64,000 nucleotides of DNA, from positions 1 to 64,000 of the forward strand of contig CAKQUX010000001.1 in NCBI GenBank assembly GCA_934277645.1. Direction: 5' to 3'. Position 1 is the first letter of the stretch. Each line of letters begins with the position of its first letter. The notes beneath the pieces are model-generated. The model ran no database searches. It was given only the letters and a program-made list of their open reading frames with translations, and was not told the DNA's origin. Source of the DNA: an uncultured Clostridia bacterium. GTDB lineage: Bacteria > Bacillota > Clostridia > Christensenellales > CAG-917. This document shows, piece by piece, positions 51,555 to 61,233 of this stretch. Both the position numbers and the translations under genes were made by a program.

Positions 51555-53852
51555 TTACTTTGCTATGGCAAGATCGAAAACTTGATTGACGTTGCTTACG
51601 AAATTGACTTTAACGTCGTCTAAAATACATTTAGGAATTTCCTCAACGTCTTTTCTGTTCTCTTCGGGGATGATAACTTCAAAAACCTTAGCTCTGTGCG
51701 AAGCAAGAAGTTTTTCCTTTAAACCGCCGATCGGAAGCACTCTGCCCCTAAGCGTGATTTCGCCCGTCATAGAAACGTCAGCTCTGACTTTTTTGCCTGT
51801 GAGCGCCGAATATATGGCAGTCGCAAGCGTGATACCTGCCGACGGACCATCCTTAGGAGTCGCTCCTTCCGGAAGGTGAACGTGAATATCTTTTGTCGAA
51901 AAAATTTCTTTGTCAATCCCCAAGGCGTCCGCATTCGCTCGCAAATAGCTGAGCGCGGCTCTGCCCGATTCTTTAAGCACGTCGCCGAGCGAACCCGTCA
52001 AAATAAGGTCGCCCTTTCCGTCCATGACCGAAACTTCGATATTGAGAAGCGTTCCGCCGTATGCCGTCCACGCAAGTCCCGTTGCCGTGCCCACTTCGTC
52101 GTTTGGCAATTTCTTGTCTTTGACAGTTTTCGGTATGCCCAAAAACTCTTTCAAATTTTCGGTGGTGACAACAACTTTGTCCGTCTGTTTTTCCACAATT
52201 CTTCTTGCGGCTCGACGCATAATTTGCGCCACTTCTTTTTCAAGTTGACGAACGCCTGCTTCGTGGGTGTAAAGCGCAATCGTGTCTTCAAGCACTCCGT
52301 CGCAAATCTCGACTTGTTCTGCTGTCAGTCCGCAGTTTTCAAGTTGTTTTCTGACAAGGTGTCGCTTTGCGATTTCGAGCTTTTCTAGCGGAGTATAACC
52401 GCTCATTTCGATAACTTCCATTCTGTCCAAAAGCGGCGCAGGAATAGAATCCATCGAATTTGCCGTCGTTATAAAAATGACGTCTTTAAGATTGAACGGA
52501 ATTTCAAGATAGTTATCCCTGAACGTGTCGTTCATTTCAGGGTCAAGTACTTCGAGAAGCGCCGCAGACGGGTCACCGCGATAATCTTTTGCAAGTTTAT
52601 CCACTTCGTCGAGCAAAAACACGGGATTCATCGTTCCGCTTTGCTTAATCGTGCTTATAATTCTGCCCGGCATTGCACCGATATACGTCTTGCGATGTCC
52701 CCTGATTTCCGCTTCGTCATGAACGCCGCCAAGGCTCATTCTGACGTACGCTCTGTCAAGGCTGTCCGCAATGGACCTTACGATTGTTGTTTTTCCTACA
52801 CCCGGAGGTCCTACAAAACATAAAATCGGTTCTCTATGATTTTTACTCATAGCGTGAACAGCCAAAAATTCAAGAATTCTGTCTTTAATTTTGTCGAGCC
52901 CGAAATGGTCGCGGTCAAGAATTTCTTTTGCCTTAATTAAGTCGGTACTGTCTTCCGTATAAACGCCCCACGGCAAATCGAGAACAAAGTCAAGATAATT
53001 TCTAAGCAAATTGAAATCTGCCGAACTCGGTTGCATTTTAGCCGATTTATCTAAATCTTTTTTAAGTTTTATGATATACTCTTCGTCAATCGGCAAATTT
53101 TCAATTTTTTTGCGATAGTTCTCAAAATCGTCGTCACCGCCAAGCTCTTTTTGAATAACGCTCATTTTCTCCCTTAAATAGGTTTCCTTTTGAGCTTTTT
53201 CGAAAGAATTTTTGACTTTAAGCGTAATTTTTCTGTCTATTTTAGCAATTTCAAGGTCACGGTTTATCACTACGAGCAAGTTTTCAAGCATAACCGTAAG
53301 GCTTGGCTCGCTTATTTGTTTTAAAGCCTCGTCATAAGGCAAATAAGCGTTTATTGCGTTTACAAGTTCGAGCTTCGAACACTTGTCTTTATCGATATCG
53401 AGCGTAACGTCCGCCAAAAAAGTATCTTCAACGCTTTCTTTGTCGTTTAGAAAATCAAGCAACTTTCGATAAAGCGCGTCCGTTTCGATGCCAGACAAAT
53501 CGGTTTCGATAAAATCCAAAACCTCGGCTTGGTCGAATTGCTCGCCGCGCAAAATACTTGACACAATGACGCGTCTTAATCCCGCAACGTACAAGTTTAA
53601 AATTCCGCCATCCTCAACCGCATCGCAAATCGTCGCAATTACGCCGACATTGTGATAAATCGGAGTTTGTCCCGCTTTTGCGTCATAGTTGTATTGCGGC
53701 AAAAGCAAAACGCTCGTCTTTTCGCCGACAGCCGACTTCGCGGCGGCAATAGACTTTTTTCTTACAAGCGCAAGCTTCGTAAGTTGTTCGGGAAAAATAA
53801 CCATCCTGCGAAGTGGCAGGATGGGGAAAATTTGTTTTGTGTTTTGATTCAT
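51555..53852 (-). CDS. lon: ATP-dependent protease Lon (LonA)
   Basis: A 765-residue AAA+ protease. N-terminal substrate-binding LAN domain (about 7-200), ATPase with Walker A GPPGVGKTTIV near residue 350 and Walker B PVFLLDEVDKL, and a C-terminal Ser-Lys protease with PKDGPSAG around residue 675. Length is normal. It follows clpX by 10 bp as the last gene of the tig-clpP-clpX-lon group. Confidence 0.96.
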   Translation of the reverse strand: MNQNTKQIFPILPLRRMVIFPEQLTKLALVRKKSIAAAKSAVGEKTSVLLLPQYNYDAKAGQTPIYHNVGVIATICDAVEDGGILNLYVAGLRRVIVSSILRGEQFDQAEVLDFIETDLSGIETDALYRKLLDFLNDKESVEDTFLADVTLDIDKDKCSKLELVNAINAYLPYDEALKQISEPSLTVMLENLLVVINRDLEIAKIDRKITLKVKNSFEKAQKETYLREKMSVIQKELGGDDDFENYRKKIENLPIDEEYIIKLKKDLDKSAKMQPSSADFNLLRNYLDFVLDLPWGVYTEDSTDLIKAKEILDRDHFGLDKIKDRILEFLAVHAMSKNHREPILCFVGPPGVGKTTIVRSIADSLDRAYVRMSLGGVHDEAEIRGHRKTYIGAMPGRIISTIKQSGTMNPVFLLDEVDKLAKDYRGDPSAALLEVLDPEMNDTFRDNYLEIPFNLKDVIFITTANSMDSIPAPLLDRMEVIEMSGYTPLEKLEIAKRHLVRKQLENCGLTAEQVEICDGVLEDTIALYTHEAGVRQLEKEVAQIMRRAARRIVEKQTDKVVVTTENLKEFLGIPKTVKDKKLPNDEVGTATGLAWTAYGGTLLNIEVSVMDGKGDLILTGSLGDVLKESGRAALSYLRANADALGIDKEIFSTKDIHVHLPEGATPKDGPSAGITLATAIYSALTGKKVRADVSMTGEITLRGRVLPIGGLKEKLLASHRAKVFEVIIPEENRKDVEEIPKCILDDVKVNFVSNVNQVFDLAIAK

Positions 53853-53862
53853 CTATACCTCT

Positions 53863-55086
53863 TTAAGCCGACCTTCTGCGTATCATAGGAGCCGCTTGTT
53901 TCTTTATTACGGCATCGTTGATAACAACCGCTTCGATGGATTTATCCGACGGTATTTCATACATAAGGTCAAGCAATGCGTCTTCTAAAATCGCTCTGAG
54001 TCCTCTTGCGCCCGTGTTAAGCTCCATTGCTCTGTGCGCAACCGCTTTAAGAGCGGAATCGTCAAATTCCAAATCGACGTCGTCCATTTCAAATTGCGAT
54101 TTATATTGCTTTGTAAGCGCGTTTTTAGGCTCAGACAAAATTTTGACAAGAGCCGTTTCGTCAAGAGCGTTAAGTCCGACCACAACAGGAATTCTTCCGA
54201 CAAATTCAGGAATAAGTCCGAATTTAATAAGGTCAATCGGTTGAAGTTCCGAAATGAGCTTATCGTAATCATAGTCGTTTGTGCCTTTCACAGCCGAACC
54301 GAAACCGAGTTTCGAGCTGTCTTTTCTCGTATCGACGATTTTGTCAAGGTCAACGAACGCACCGCCGCAAATGAACAAAATATTTGTGGTGTCGATTTGA
54401 TAACATTCTTGATTCGGGTGCTTTCTTCCACCTTGCGGCGGAACGTTTGCAACCGTACCCTCGATTATTTTCAAAAGTGCTTGTTGAACACCTTCGCCCG
54501 AAACGTCGCGCGTTATCGAAACGTTTTCGCTCTTTCTTGCGATTTTATCGATTTCGTCGATATAAATAATTCCCTTTTGAGCGCGTTCGATATCCCCGTC
54601 GGCAGCTTGAATAAGTTTGAGCAAAATGTTTTCTACGTCTTCGCCGACGTAGCCCGCTTCGGTAAGCGTCGTTGCGTCAGCAACGGCAAAAGGCACGTTC
54701 AAAATCTGAGCGAGCGTTTTTGCAAGAAGCGTCTTGCCCGAACCTGTCGGGCCGATGAGCAACACGTTACTCTTTTCAAGCACCACTCCGTCCTTAGCTT
54801 TCGAGCCGATACGTTTATAATGATTGTAAACGGCAACGCTAAGCACTTTTTTAGCAGCGTCCTGACCGACAATATATTCATTCAATTTTTCATTGATTTC
54901 TTTCGGCGTGCACAAAGTAACGGCGTCGCTACCTTTCGACATAGGCGTTTGCTTGTTGTAAACGTCAAGGCAAGTCTGAATACATTCGTTGCATATATAA
55001 AGTCCGTTAGGACCTGCAATGATTTTATCGACTTGTTTTTCGTCTTTTCCGCAGAAAGAACAATGTAAAGTTTTAATTTCGTCCAT
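53863..55086 (-). CDS. clpX: ATP-dependent Clp protease ATP-binding subunit ClpX
   Basis: A 407-residue AAA+ unfoldase that feeds ClpP. N-terminal C4 zinc-binding domain (CSFCGKDE, CNECI), Walker A GPTGSGKTLLAKT near residue 115, pore loop GYVGED and Walker B IIYIDEIDKI. Two bases separate it from clpP. Confidence 0.96.
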   Translation of the reverse strand: MDEIKTLHCSFCGKDEKQVDKIIAGPNGLYICNECIQTCLDVYNKQTPMSKGSDAVTLCTPKEINEKLNEYIVGQDAAKKVLSVAVYNHYKRIGSKAKDGVVLEKSNVLLIGPTGSGKTLLAKTLAQILNVPFAVADATTLTEAGYVGEDVENILLKLIQAADGDIERAQKGIIYIDEIDKIARKSENVSITRDVSGEGVQQALLKIIEGTVANVPPQGGRKHPNQECYQIDTTNILFICGGAFVDLDKIVDTRKDSSKLGFGSAVKGTNDYDYDKLISELQPIDLIKFGLIPEFVGRIPVVVGLNALDETALVKILSEPKNALTKQYKSQFEMDDVDLEFDDSALKAVAHRAMELNTGARGLRAILEDALLDLMYEIPSDKSIEAVVINDAVIKKQAAPMIRRRSA

Positions 55087-55088
55087 TC

Positions 55089-55697
55089 TTAGTCTTTTAC
55101 CTCTTGATTTCTGGCATAAAATATTTTATCGACAAGTCCGTAGTCTCTTGCTTCTTCTGCCGTCATAAAGTTGTCGCGGTCGGTATCTTTTTCGATTTGT
55201 TCAAGCGGTTTGCCTGTGTTTTCCGCCAAAATCTTGTTAAGTCTTGCTTTTGTACGCAAAATTTGTTCGGCGTGAATAGCTATATCGCTGGCTTGACCGC
55301 TCGCGCCGCCAAGCGGTTGATGAATCATAACTTCACAGTTAGGCAACGCATATCTCTTTCCTTTGGTTCCGGCAGAAAGCAAGAATGCTCCCATAGACGC
55401 CGCAAGTCCTATGCAAATAGTAGAAACGTCGCATTTGATATAATTCATAGTGTCGAATATCGCCATTCCTGCGGTTACGCTACCGCCCGGACTGTTGATG
55501 TAAATGCTTATATCCTTTGTAGGGTCTTTACCTTCGAGGTAAATAAGTTCTGCGACTATGGTGTTTGCCATAGCGTCGTCGATTTCTCCCGACAAAAAGA
55601 TAATTCTGTCGTCGAGAAGTCTTGAATATAAGTCGTATGAACGTTCTCCGCGATTTGTTTGTTCAACTACGTAAGGAATTAAATAATCTTTAATCAC
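55089..55697 (-). CDS. clpP: ATP-dependent Clp protease proteolytic subunit
   Basis: A 202-residue serine protease forming the 14-mer chamber. Catalytic Ser in GLAASMGAF near residue 97, His in MIHQPLGG and Asp in the TDRDNFM region. The start is GTG, 6 nt after GGGAGGG. Confidence 0.96.
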   Translation of the reverse strand: MIKDYLIPYVVEQTNRGERSYDLYSRLLDDRIIFLSGEIDDAMANTIVAELIYLEGKDPTKDISIYINSPGGSVTAGMAIFDTMNYIKCDVSTICIGLAASMGAFLLSAGTKGKRYALPNCEVMIHQPLGGASGQASDIAIHAEQILRTKARLNKILAENTGKPLEQIEKDTDRDNFMTAEEARDYGLVDKIFYARNQEVKD

Positions 55698-55726
55698 GTT
55701 GCCCTCCCGTTTAGCAATTATAATAA

Positions 55727-57076
55727 TTATTCGGCTTTCGTTTCTGCCTTAGGCGCAGCAGCCTTCTTTTCCGTAGTAGCTTTTGCTTCGGCTGTTGCCA
55801 TATTTTCCTTTTTAAGCATATCGAGAAGTTTGTCCGACAAAATTTGTTTTACGATATAATCGAGTTGACCTTCTTTAAGGTTAAGCTTGAATTTTTCAAC
55901 GTCGGTGTTTGATTTCTCGGCATACTCTGCAAGTTTTTTATCAAGTTCTTTTTGCGTATGCTTAATTTTTTCCGCTTTGATGATTGCTTCCATAACAAGT
56001 CTGATTCTGATAGCTTTTTCGGCTTGCGGAGCATAATCCTTTTTGATATCGTCAACCGTTACGTTCATATATTTAAGGTAATCTTCGAATTTAAGTCCTT
56101 GATAACGAAGTCTGTAAGCGAACTCTTCGACCATATCTTCGACTTCGGTGTCGAGCATTGCCTTAGGAATATCGATTTTTGCGTTCTTGACGATTTTTTC
56201 TATAACGGCATTTTCAAACTCACGGTCTGCCTTTTCTTCGGCTTGAGCTTTGAGTCTCTTTTCAATGCCTTTCTTGTATTCGTCTACAGTGTTGAATTCA
56301 GAAATGTCTTTGACGAATTCGTCGTCGAGCTTTGGCATTTCCTTAGTCTTTACGCCGTTGATTTTGCAAGCAAATTCAGCGTCCTTTCCTTTAAGATTTT
56401 CTGCGTGATAATCTTCAGGGAACTTAACTTTAACGACTTTCTCGTCGCCTTTTTTGACGCCGACAAGTTGGTCTTCAAAGCCAGGAATAAAGCTTCCGCT
56501 TCCGAGTTCGAGATCATAGTTTTCCATACTGCCGCCCTCGAATTCTACTCCGTCGACACTGCCTTTAAAGTCGATGTTTACGATGTCTTTCATCTTTGCA
56601 GGTTGGTCGGTATCGACAATACGAGCTTGCTTATCTCTTTCAAGGTCGATTTCTGCGTCAACGGCAGCTTTTGTGACCTTGTCAACCTTTCTTGCGATGT
56701 TGAGACCTTTATATTCACCGAGCTTTACGTCCGGTTTAACGGTAATTTTAAGAGTGAACGTAACGCCGCCGTCATCCGAAAAATCGAATTTTTCGACTTC
56801 AGGTCTTGCTACGACGTCGATATTCTTTTCATCGGCAAGGAACTTTTCGTATCCTTCCGGAATGATTATATCCATTGCATCTTCATAAAAAACGCCTTTT
56901 CCGTAAAGTCCTTCGATGACTTTTCTCGGTGCTTTGCCTTTTCTGAAACCGCCGATATTAAACTTTCCCTTAACTTTTTGATAAGCTTTTTCACAAGCCG
57001 CATCAAATTCTGTTGCATCAGCAGTAAAGCTGACTTTAATCTCGCTATTTGCGGATTTACTGGTAGTGTATTTCAT
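55727..57076 (-). CDS. tig: Trigger factor
   Basis: A 449-residue ribosome-bound chaperone and prolyl isomerase. The ribosome-docking motif is GFRKGKAPRKV near residue 44; the FKBP-type domain spans about 145-245; the rest is the helical chaperone domain. The tail (about 425-449) is Ala/Lys/Glu-rich. I chose the ATG at 57076 (MKYTTS), 5 nt after GGAGG. First gene of the protease group. Confidence 0.94.
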   Translation of the reverse strand: MKYTTSKSANSEIKVSFTADATEFDAACEKAYQKVKGKFNIGGFRKGKAPRKVIEGLYGKGVFYEDAMDIIIPEGYEKFLADEKNIDVVARPEVEKFDFSDDGGVTFTLKITVKPDVKLGEYKGLNIARKVDKVTKAAVDAEIDLERDKQARIVDTDQPAKMKDIVNIDFKGSVDGVEFEGGSMENYDLELGSGSFIPGFEDQLVGVKKGDEKVVKVKFPEDYHAENLKGKDAEFACKINGVKTKEMPKLDDEFVKDISEFNTVDEYKKGIEKRLKAQAEEKADREFENAVIEKIVKNAKIDIPKAMLDTEVEDMVEEFAYRLRYQGLKFEDYLKYMNVTVDDIKKDYAPQAEKAIRIRLVMEAIIKAEKIKHTQKELDKKLAEYAEKSNTDVEKFKLNLKEGQLDYIVKQILSDKLLDMLKKENMATAEAKATTEKKAAAPKAETKAE

Positions 57077-57114
57077 ATAACCTCCGTATAGTACCACCTA
57101 ATTGTATTCGTCAT

Positions 57115-57143
57115 AGTATAGCATATTTATATATTTTAATCAA
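57115..57143 (-). promoter_or_regulatory. Sigma-A promoter of tig-clpP-clpX-lon
   Basis: On the minus strand TTGATT (57138-57143) is 17 bp from TATACT (57115-57120). I see no CIRCE or CtsR operator near it. The stretch 57144-57366 holds nothing recognisable. Confidence 0.8.
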
Positions 57144-57366
57144 TCGATTTTCTTAATATGCGCGCCCTATTTTAGAAAAATTATTGTCGGTTTATGATAT
57201 AAACTAAACGAGGGGAAATTTTTACCCACCGTTTAAAATTATCACCGAAATATCGATATTTATAATCTTTATGGCAATATATTTTTGTTTAATCTGAATG
57301 TGCCCGCAATAAACGCAATAATTGCCGTCAACATTATCTCCAAAACAAAACTTTGCCGCAATACTA

Positions 57367-57394
57367 TTTACATAATCGAGTTTTGTTGTATAAT
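57367..57394 (+). promoter_or_regulatory. Promoter with -10 element 6 nt before the rqcH ATG
   Basis: TTTACA (57367-57372), 16 bp, TATAAT (57389-57394), then TTAGCT and ATG. Transcription is predicted to begin at the start codon itself, and no ribosome binding site is present. Confidence 0.65.
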
Positions 57395-57400
57395 TTAGCT

Positions 57401-59089
57401 ATGGACTTATTCAATATGAACGCTTTGGCGTGCGAACTAAGCGAAACGCTCTATGGCGCAAAAACAGACAAAATCGTACAACCCGAAAGCGACGAAATTC
57501 GTTTTTATTTAAGACGCGGAAACCGAAATTTCATTTTGGTTATTTCGGCAAACGCAAAAGTGCCGCGCATTCACCTTACGAAACAAAAAAAGCAAAATCC
57601 TATCAACGCCCCTGCTTTTTGTATGTTACTCAGAAAGCATTTAAGCATAGGCGCAATCGAAAATATTTCCATATTGAATAACGACCGTGCCATAAAAATA
57701 AACTTTTTATGCAAGTCCGAAATGAAAGACTTCAAACGGTTTTCGATAATAGTCGAACTTATGAGCCGTTATTCAAACATCGTTTTTGTCGATGAAAATC
57801 AGACTATTTTGGAAGCGATGAAAAAAACGAGCCTCGACGTGCCGAACAACCATCCTATTCTCAAAGGCATAAAATATTCGCCGCTCGTACGACCGAAAAC
57901 AAGTGTTTTCGATGATGAATTCAAAACCGAAATATATGACGTCGCAAAGCGAGACGGCGTATTTTTCGATAACTTTTTATCTTGTTTCGGCGGTTTTAAG
58001 ACGTCCACTTTAAAGCACCTTTTTGAGATTGCGGACGTAAAAACCGACGTCACAAATCCGTCCGACGATGATATAAAAAGAATCATTGACGGCGTAGACG
58101 CAATGAAAAACGTTTACGGTTCCGATATGTTCAAACCGTGCGTATCTGCCGACGGAGAGCCGCTCTGCACACCTTACGGAAGCAAAAGCTATGAGTTTTT
58201 CGAAACACTTAGCGACGCATTCGACAAGAGTCTTAATTATGCCGATTTGTCCGTCAGAATTCAGTCGAAAACAAAACAAATAAAACAAGCCACAAAAAGA
58301 CTCATCGAAAAACTCAAAAAGAATATCGACATTTGCAAAAGCAAACTCAGCGAATGTGAAGATATGGAAAACGAACGAATTTTAGGCGAACTTATCACAA
58401 CCAACATATATCAAATAAAACGCGGAATGGACAAAATCACGCTTTTCGATTATTACACAAATGAAAACAAAACCATACCGCTCGACGAAACTCTTAGCCC
58501 ATCACAAAACGCAAATAAACATTTTGAAAAATACAACAAACTTAAAAGAGCTAAGGAATTTACCTTAAAACGCATTGACGAAGAAACCGCACTGCTCGAT
58601 TATGCCGTTTCGATTGACGACAGTATTTTAAGCCTTAAAAACGAGGATTCTATTTCCGAAATCGAAAACGAACTTGCGCAAATCGGAGCTTTGAGAATTC
58701 AAAAACACAGCGTCAAAAACGAAAAGCCGCAACCGCCGATTGAATATAACGTAAACGGATTTACGGTATATAAAGGAAAAAACAACGTACAAAACGACTT
58801 TTTGACTTTTAAAATCGCAAACGCAAACGATTTGTGGTTTCATCAAAAAGACGCTCCGTCAAGTCACACCGTATTACTATGTCGCGGAAGCGAGCCTGAT
58901 GACGAAACACTTAAAATCGTAGCGGAAATCGCGATAAGCGATAAAAAGGCAAGCGCCGAAGTAGATTATACAAAAAGGCAAAACGTAAAACGCAAACAGC
59001 CGTATCATTACGGACAAGTTATATACACCGACTACAAAACCATTCTCGTTTCGCCCGACGCGCACGACGATTTGCTGATTAAAAGATAA
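57401..59089 (+). CDS. rqcH: Rqc2/RqcH-family ribosome quality control protein (NFACT)
   Basis: A 562-residue protein that binds stalled 50S subunits and recruits tRNA-Ala for alanine tailing. It has the N-terminal NFACT-N domain (about 1-200), helix-hairpin and coiled-coil parts (about 280-420) and the NFACT-R domain with DLWFHQKDAPSSH and YTKRQNVKRKQP. Some members are called fibronectin-binding proteins (FbpA). I chose the ATG at 57401 (MDLFNM), where the family begins; the frame is open 16 codons earlier. No Shine-Dalgarno precedes it, and TATAAT lies 6 nt upstream. The tails it makes are degraded by ClpXP-type proteases, encoded next door. Confidence 0.9.
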   Translation: MDLFNMNALACELSETLYGAKTDKIVQPESDEIRFYLRRGNRNFILVISANAKVPRIHLTKQKKQNPINAPAFCMLLRKHLSIGAIENISILNNDRAIKINFLCKSEMKDFKRFSIIVELMSRYSNIVFVDENQTILEAMKKTSLDVPNNHPILKGIKYSPLVRPKTSVFDDEFKTEIYDVAKRDGVFFDNFLSCFGGFKTSTLKHLFEIADVKTDVTNPSDDDIKRIIDGVDAMKNVYGSDMFKPCVSADGEPLCTPYGSKSYEFFETLSDAFDKSLNYADLSVRIQSKTKQIKQATKRLIEKLKKNIDICKSKLSECEDMENERILGELITTNIYQIKRGMDKITLFDYYTNENKTIPLDETLSPSQNANKHFEKYNKLKRAKEFTLKRIDEETALLDYAVSIDDSILSLKNEDSISEIENELAQIGALRIQKHSVKNEKPQPPIEYNVNGFTVYKGKNNVQNDFLTFKIANANDLWFHQKDAPSSHTVLLCRGSEPDDETLKIVAEIAISDKKASAEVDYTKRQNVKRKQPYHYGQVIYTDYKTILVSPDAHDDLLIKR

Positions 59090-59221
59090 ACCTACATAAA
59101 ATTACACACGATTAAGATTATGGCAAAACGATAGTCAAAAAAGTAAAGCGGCCGAAAATAAAAAAACTATCCGTTATCGAACTCATCGAGATTTATAAAC
59201 ATATTTGTAAAGATAAATATA

Positions 59222-59341
59222 AACTAGATAACATCTATGTTGCATTTTGAATTATAAAACGTATTAGCAATTGTAGGGTATAGACTAAATAACATCTCGT
59301 TTGCATTTAGGTTTATAAATCGTATTAGAAAATCAAGTATT
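59222..59341. repeat. Imperfect direct repeat of about 60 bp
   Basis: A segment starting AACTAGATAACATCTATGTT (59222) recurs at 59283 as GACTAAATAACATCTCGTTT; matching continues through a TTATAAAACGTATTAG / TTATAAATCGTATTAG part. A third copy begins at 59342 (GACTAATAATAAT) and dissolves into TAA triplets, and a fragment precedes the first. Between rqcH and the rnc terminator. Confidence 0.75.
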
Positions 59342-59365
59342 GACTAATAATAATAATAATAAAAT

Positions 59366-59392
59366 AAAACGACGCTACTTTGCGTCGTTTTT
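59366..59392 (-). terminator. Terminator of plsX-rnc
   Basis: AAAACGACGC pairs with GCGTCGTTTT; T run on the minus strand. Confidence 0.82.
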
Positions 59393-59418
59393 ATTATTCT
59401 TTATATTGCTTTTGTTTT

Positions 59419-60111
59419 TTACTTTACGTCGTTTTTGTTTTTTATTTTCATAACGGCAAAACGCGCGGCGTTCTGCTCTGCTTCTTTTATACTCTTGCCT
59501 TCCCCTTCGCCGAGTTTCTCTCCGCCGAGTAAGACTTCGAACTTAAAAATCGGATTATGGTCGGGACCGCTACGTTTAAGTTGACGATATTCGATTGCCT
59601 TTCCGTGTTTTGTGCCGTACTCGTTAAGTTCGCTCTTTGCGTCAAGCGTCTTTTGCGTATCTACGGCATCGATAATATCTCCGAGCAATCTGACAATAAA
59701 CTTTTCACATTCGTCAATGTTTTTGCTATCGACGTAAATTGCTCCTACTATAGCCTCAAAAAGGTCGGATTTAACGGAATCTAAACTTGCCACGTTTTGT
59801 TTCTTTTCGCCGACGCCGACAAGCATATTTTGCGCTATATCGAGTTTGTCGATAGCATTTGCAAGCGGTTTTTCCGAAACTACGTTTGCCCTGAGCCTTG
59901 TCAAATAGCCTTCGTTTTTGTCGGGATACTTATCGAAAAAAATCTTGGCGACGACAAAGTCGAGAATACTGTCGCCTAAAAATTCAAGATTCTGATAACT
60001 CTTGCACTTTTGGTCAACGTAAGAATTGTGCGTGAACGCCCTTAACAGCAAGTTCGGATTTTTAAAAGTATATCCGATTTTTCTTTCGACTACCGCAAGC
60101 TCGACCGCCAT
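59419..60111 (-). CDS. rnc: Ribonuclease III
   Basis: A 230-residue double-strand-specific endoribonuclease for rRNA and mRNA processing. Signature LEFLGDSILDFVVAK near residue 42, a second acidic site in DLFEAIVGAIYVD near 115, and a C-terminal dsRNA-binding domain (about 155-225). The ATG overlaps the plsX stop by one base (TAATG). Confidence 0.95.
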   Translation of the reverse strand: MAVELAVVERKIGYTFKNPNLLLRAFTHNSYVDQKCKSYQNLEFLGDSILDFVVAKIFFDKYPDKNEGYLTRLRANVVSEKPLANAIDKLDIAQNMLVGVGEKKQNVASLDSVKSDLFEAIVGAIYVDSKNIDECEKFIVRLLGDIIDAVDTQKTLDAKSELNEYGTKHGKAIEYRQLKRSGPDHNPIFKFEVLLGGEKLGEGEGKSIKEAEQNAARFAVMKIKNKNDVK

Positions 60112-61130
60112 TATTCTTCGTCCTTTTTATCGATTCTTCCGATATAGTCTGTAATCTTTCCTACCACGTCAAATTTGGCAAGGTCTTTGGCTTGCAATAT
60201 GCTTGCGGTTATCGATTTTGCCTTGCTCGCTCCGTGACTTTTTACGACGACTTTGTTTACGCCCAAAAAGCAAGCTCCGCCGTTTTCGTTGTAGTCCATT
60301 TCTTTTTTGAGCTTTTTCAAAGTCGGCAACAACAAACCTGCACCGAGTTTTGCTCTGAGTCCGCCGTTTTTGATACCTTCTTTAAGCAAGCCGAATACTG
60401 CGTTTGCCGTGCCTTCCGCAGATTTAAGAGCAATGTTTCCGTTAAAACCGTCCGCTACGATAACGTCGTATTCGCCCGACAGAATATCGCGCGCTTCGCA
60501 GTTGCCTGCAAAATTCAATCCGCTCTCTTTTAAAAGCGCAAACGCTTCGTGACAGAGTTCGTTGCCCTTTTTGTCTTCCGCACCGTTCGACAAAAGTCCT
60601 ATTTTAGGATTTTCGATTTTAAGCATTGCGCCGGCAAAAGCCGCTCCCATAATTCCGAAATGAAGAAGATTTATCGCTTTGCAATCGACGTTTGCGCCGC
60701 AATCGCAAAGGACCACGCCGCCGTGTTTTACGGTCGGCAAAATCGGAGCAAGCGCAGGTCTTGATACTCCCTTAATTCTGCCTGCCTTCATAAATGCGCC
60801 CGTCAAAACTGCGCCCGTCGAGCCTGCCGAAACAAGCGCGACCGCATCGTCGTTTGCCATAAGATAATCGAACGCTTTGACAAGCGACGATTCTTTTTTG
60901 AGTTTTATTGCCATTGTAGGCGATTCGTCGTTTGTGATTACGTCTTTTGCATCGACAATCGTAACCCTGTCGGATTTGAATTTTTGCTCGTTTAAAACTT
61001 CGTTGATTTTCGTTTCGTCACCGACGGCAACAACTTCGATATCTTTATCGGCGTTAATTGCGCCTATCATTCCGAGAACGATTTCTTTCGGGGCATAATC
61101 TCCGCCGAATACGTCTAAAACAATTTTCAT
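60111..61130 (-). CDS. plsX: Phosphate acyltransferase PlsX
   Basis: A 339-residue enzyme converting acyl-ACP to acyl-phosphate for phospholipid synthesis. N-terminal DVFGGDYAPKE (family DxxGGDxAP), the VSAGSTGAVL region near residue 105 and GVARPAL-like GVSRPALAPILP. I chose the ATG at 61130 (MKIVLD) after GGAGAG. Followed directly by rnc. Confidence 0.95.
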   Translation of the reverse strand: MKIVLDVFGGDYAPKEIVLGMIGAINADKDIEVVAVGDETKINEVLNEQKFKSDRVTIVDAKDVITNDESPTMAIKLKKESSLVKAFDYLMANDDAVALVSAGSTGAVLTGAFMKAGRIKGVSRPALAPILPTVKHGGVVLCDCGANVDCKAINLLHFGIMGAAFAGAMLKIENPKIGLLSNGAEDKKGNELCHEAFALLKESGLNFAGNCEARDILSGEYDVIVADGFNGNIALKSAEGTANAVFGLLKEGIKNGGLRAKLGAGLLLPTLKKLKKEMDYNENGGACFLGVNKVVVKSHGASKAKSITASILQAKDLAKFDVVGKITDYIGRIDKKDEE

Positions 61131-61202
61131 ATTGCTCTCCAAAGCGGTAACTTAAATTTAACTATTTGTTAAACAGTCAGAAACCATTTTAAGTATAAAA
61201 AA

Positions 61203-61226
61203 TTTGGTGAGCATAAGCTCACCAAA
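61203..61226 (-). terminator. Terminator between rpmF and plsX
   Basis: TTGGTGAGC and GCTCACCAA close on ATAA; on the minus strand TTTTTT follows. plsX must therefore use read-through or a promoter in the 70 bp after it. Confidence 0.8.
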
Positions 61227-61233
61227 GAAAAGA

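Noticed and set aside
54034..55068. Plus-strand frame of 344 codons opposite clpX
   Set aside because: Antisense shadow of clpX; low-complexity Arg/Asn/Phe composition and no start signals.
55952..57091. Long plus-strand frame of 379 codons opposite tig
   Set aside because: It is an antisense shadow of the highly conserved trigger factor gene, rich in Phe, Val and Cys because of complementary codon bias, with no ribosome binding site.
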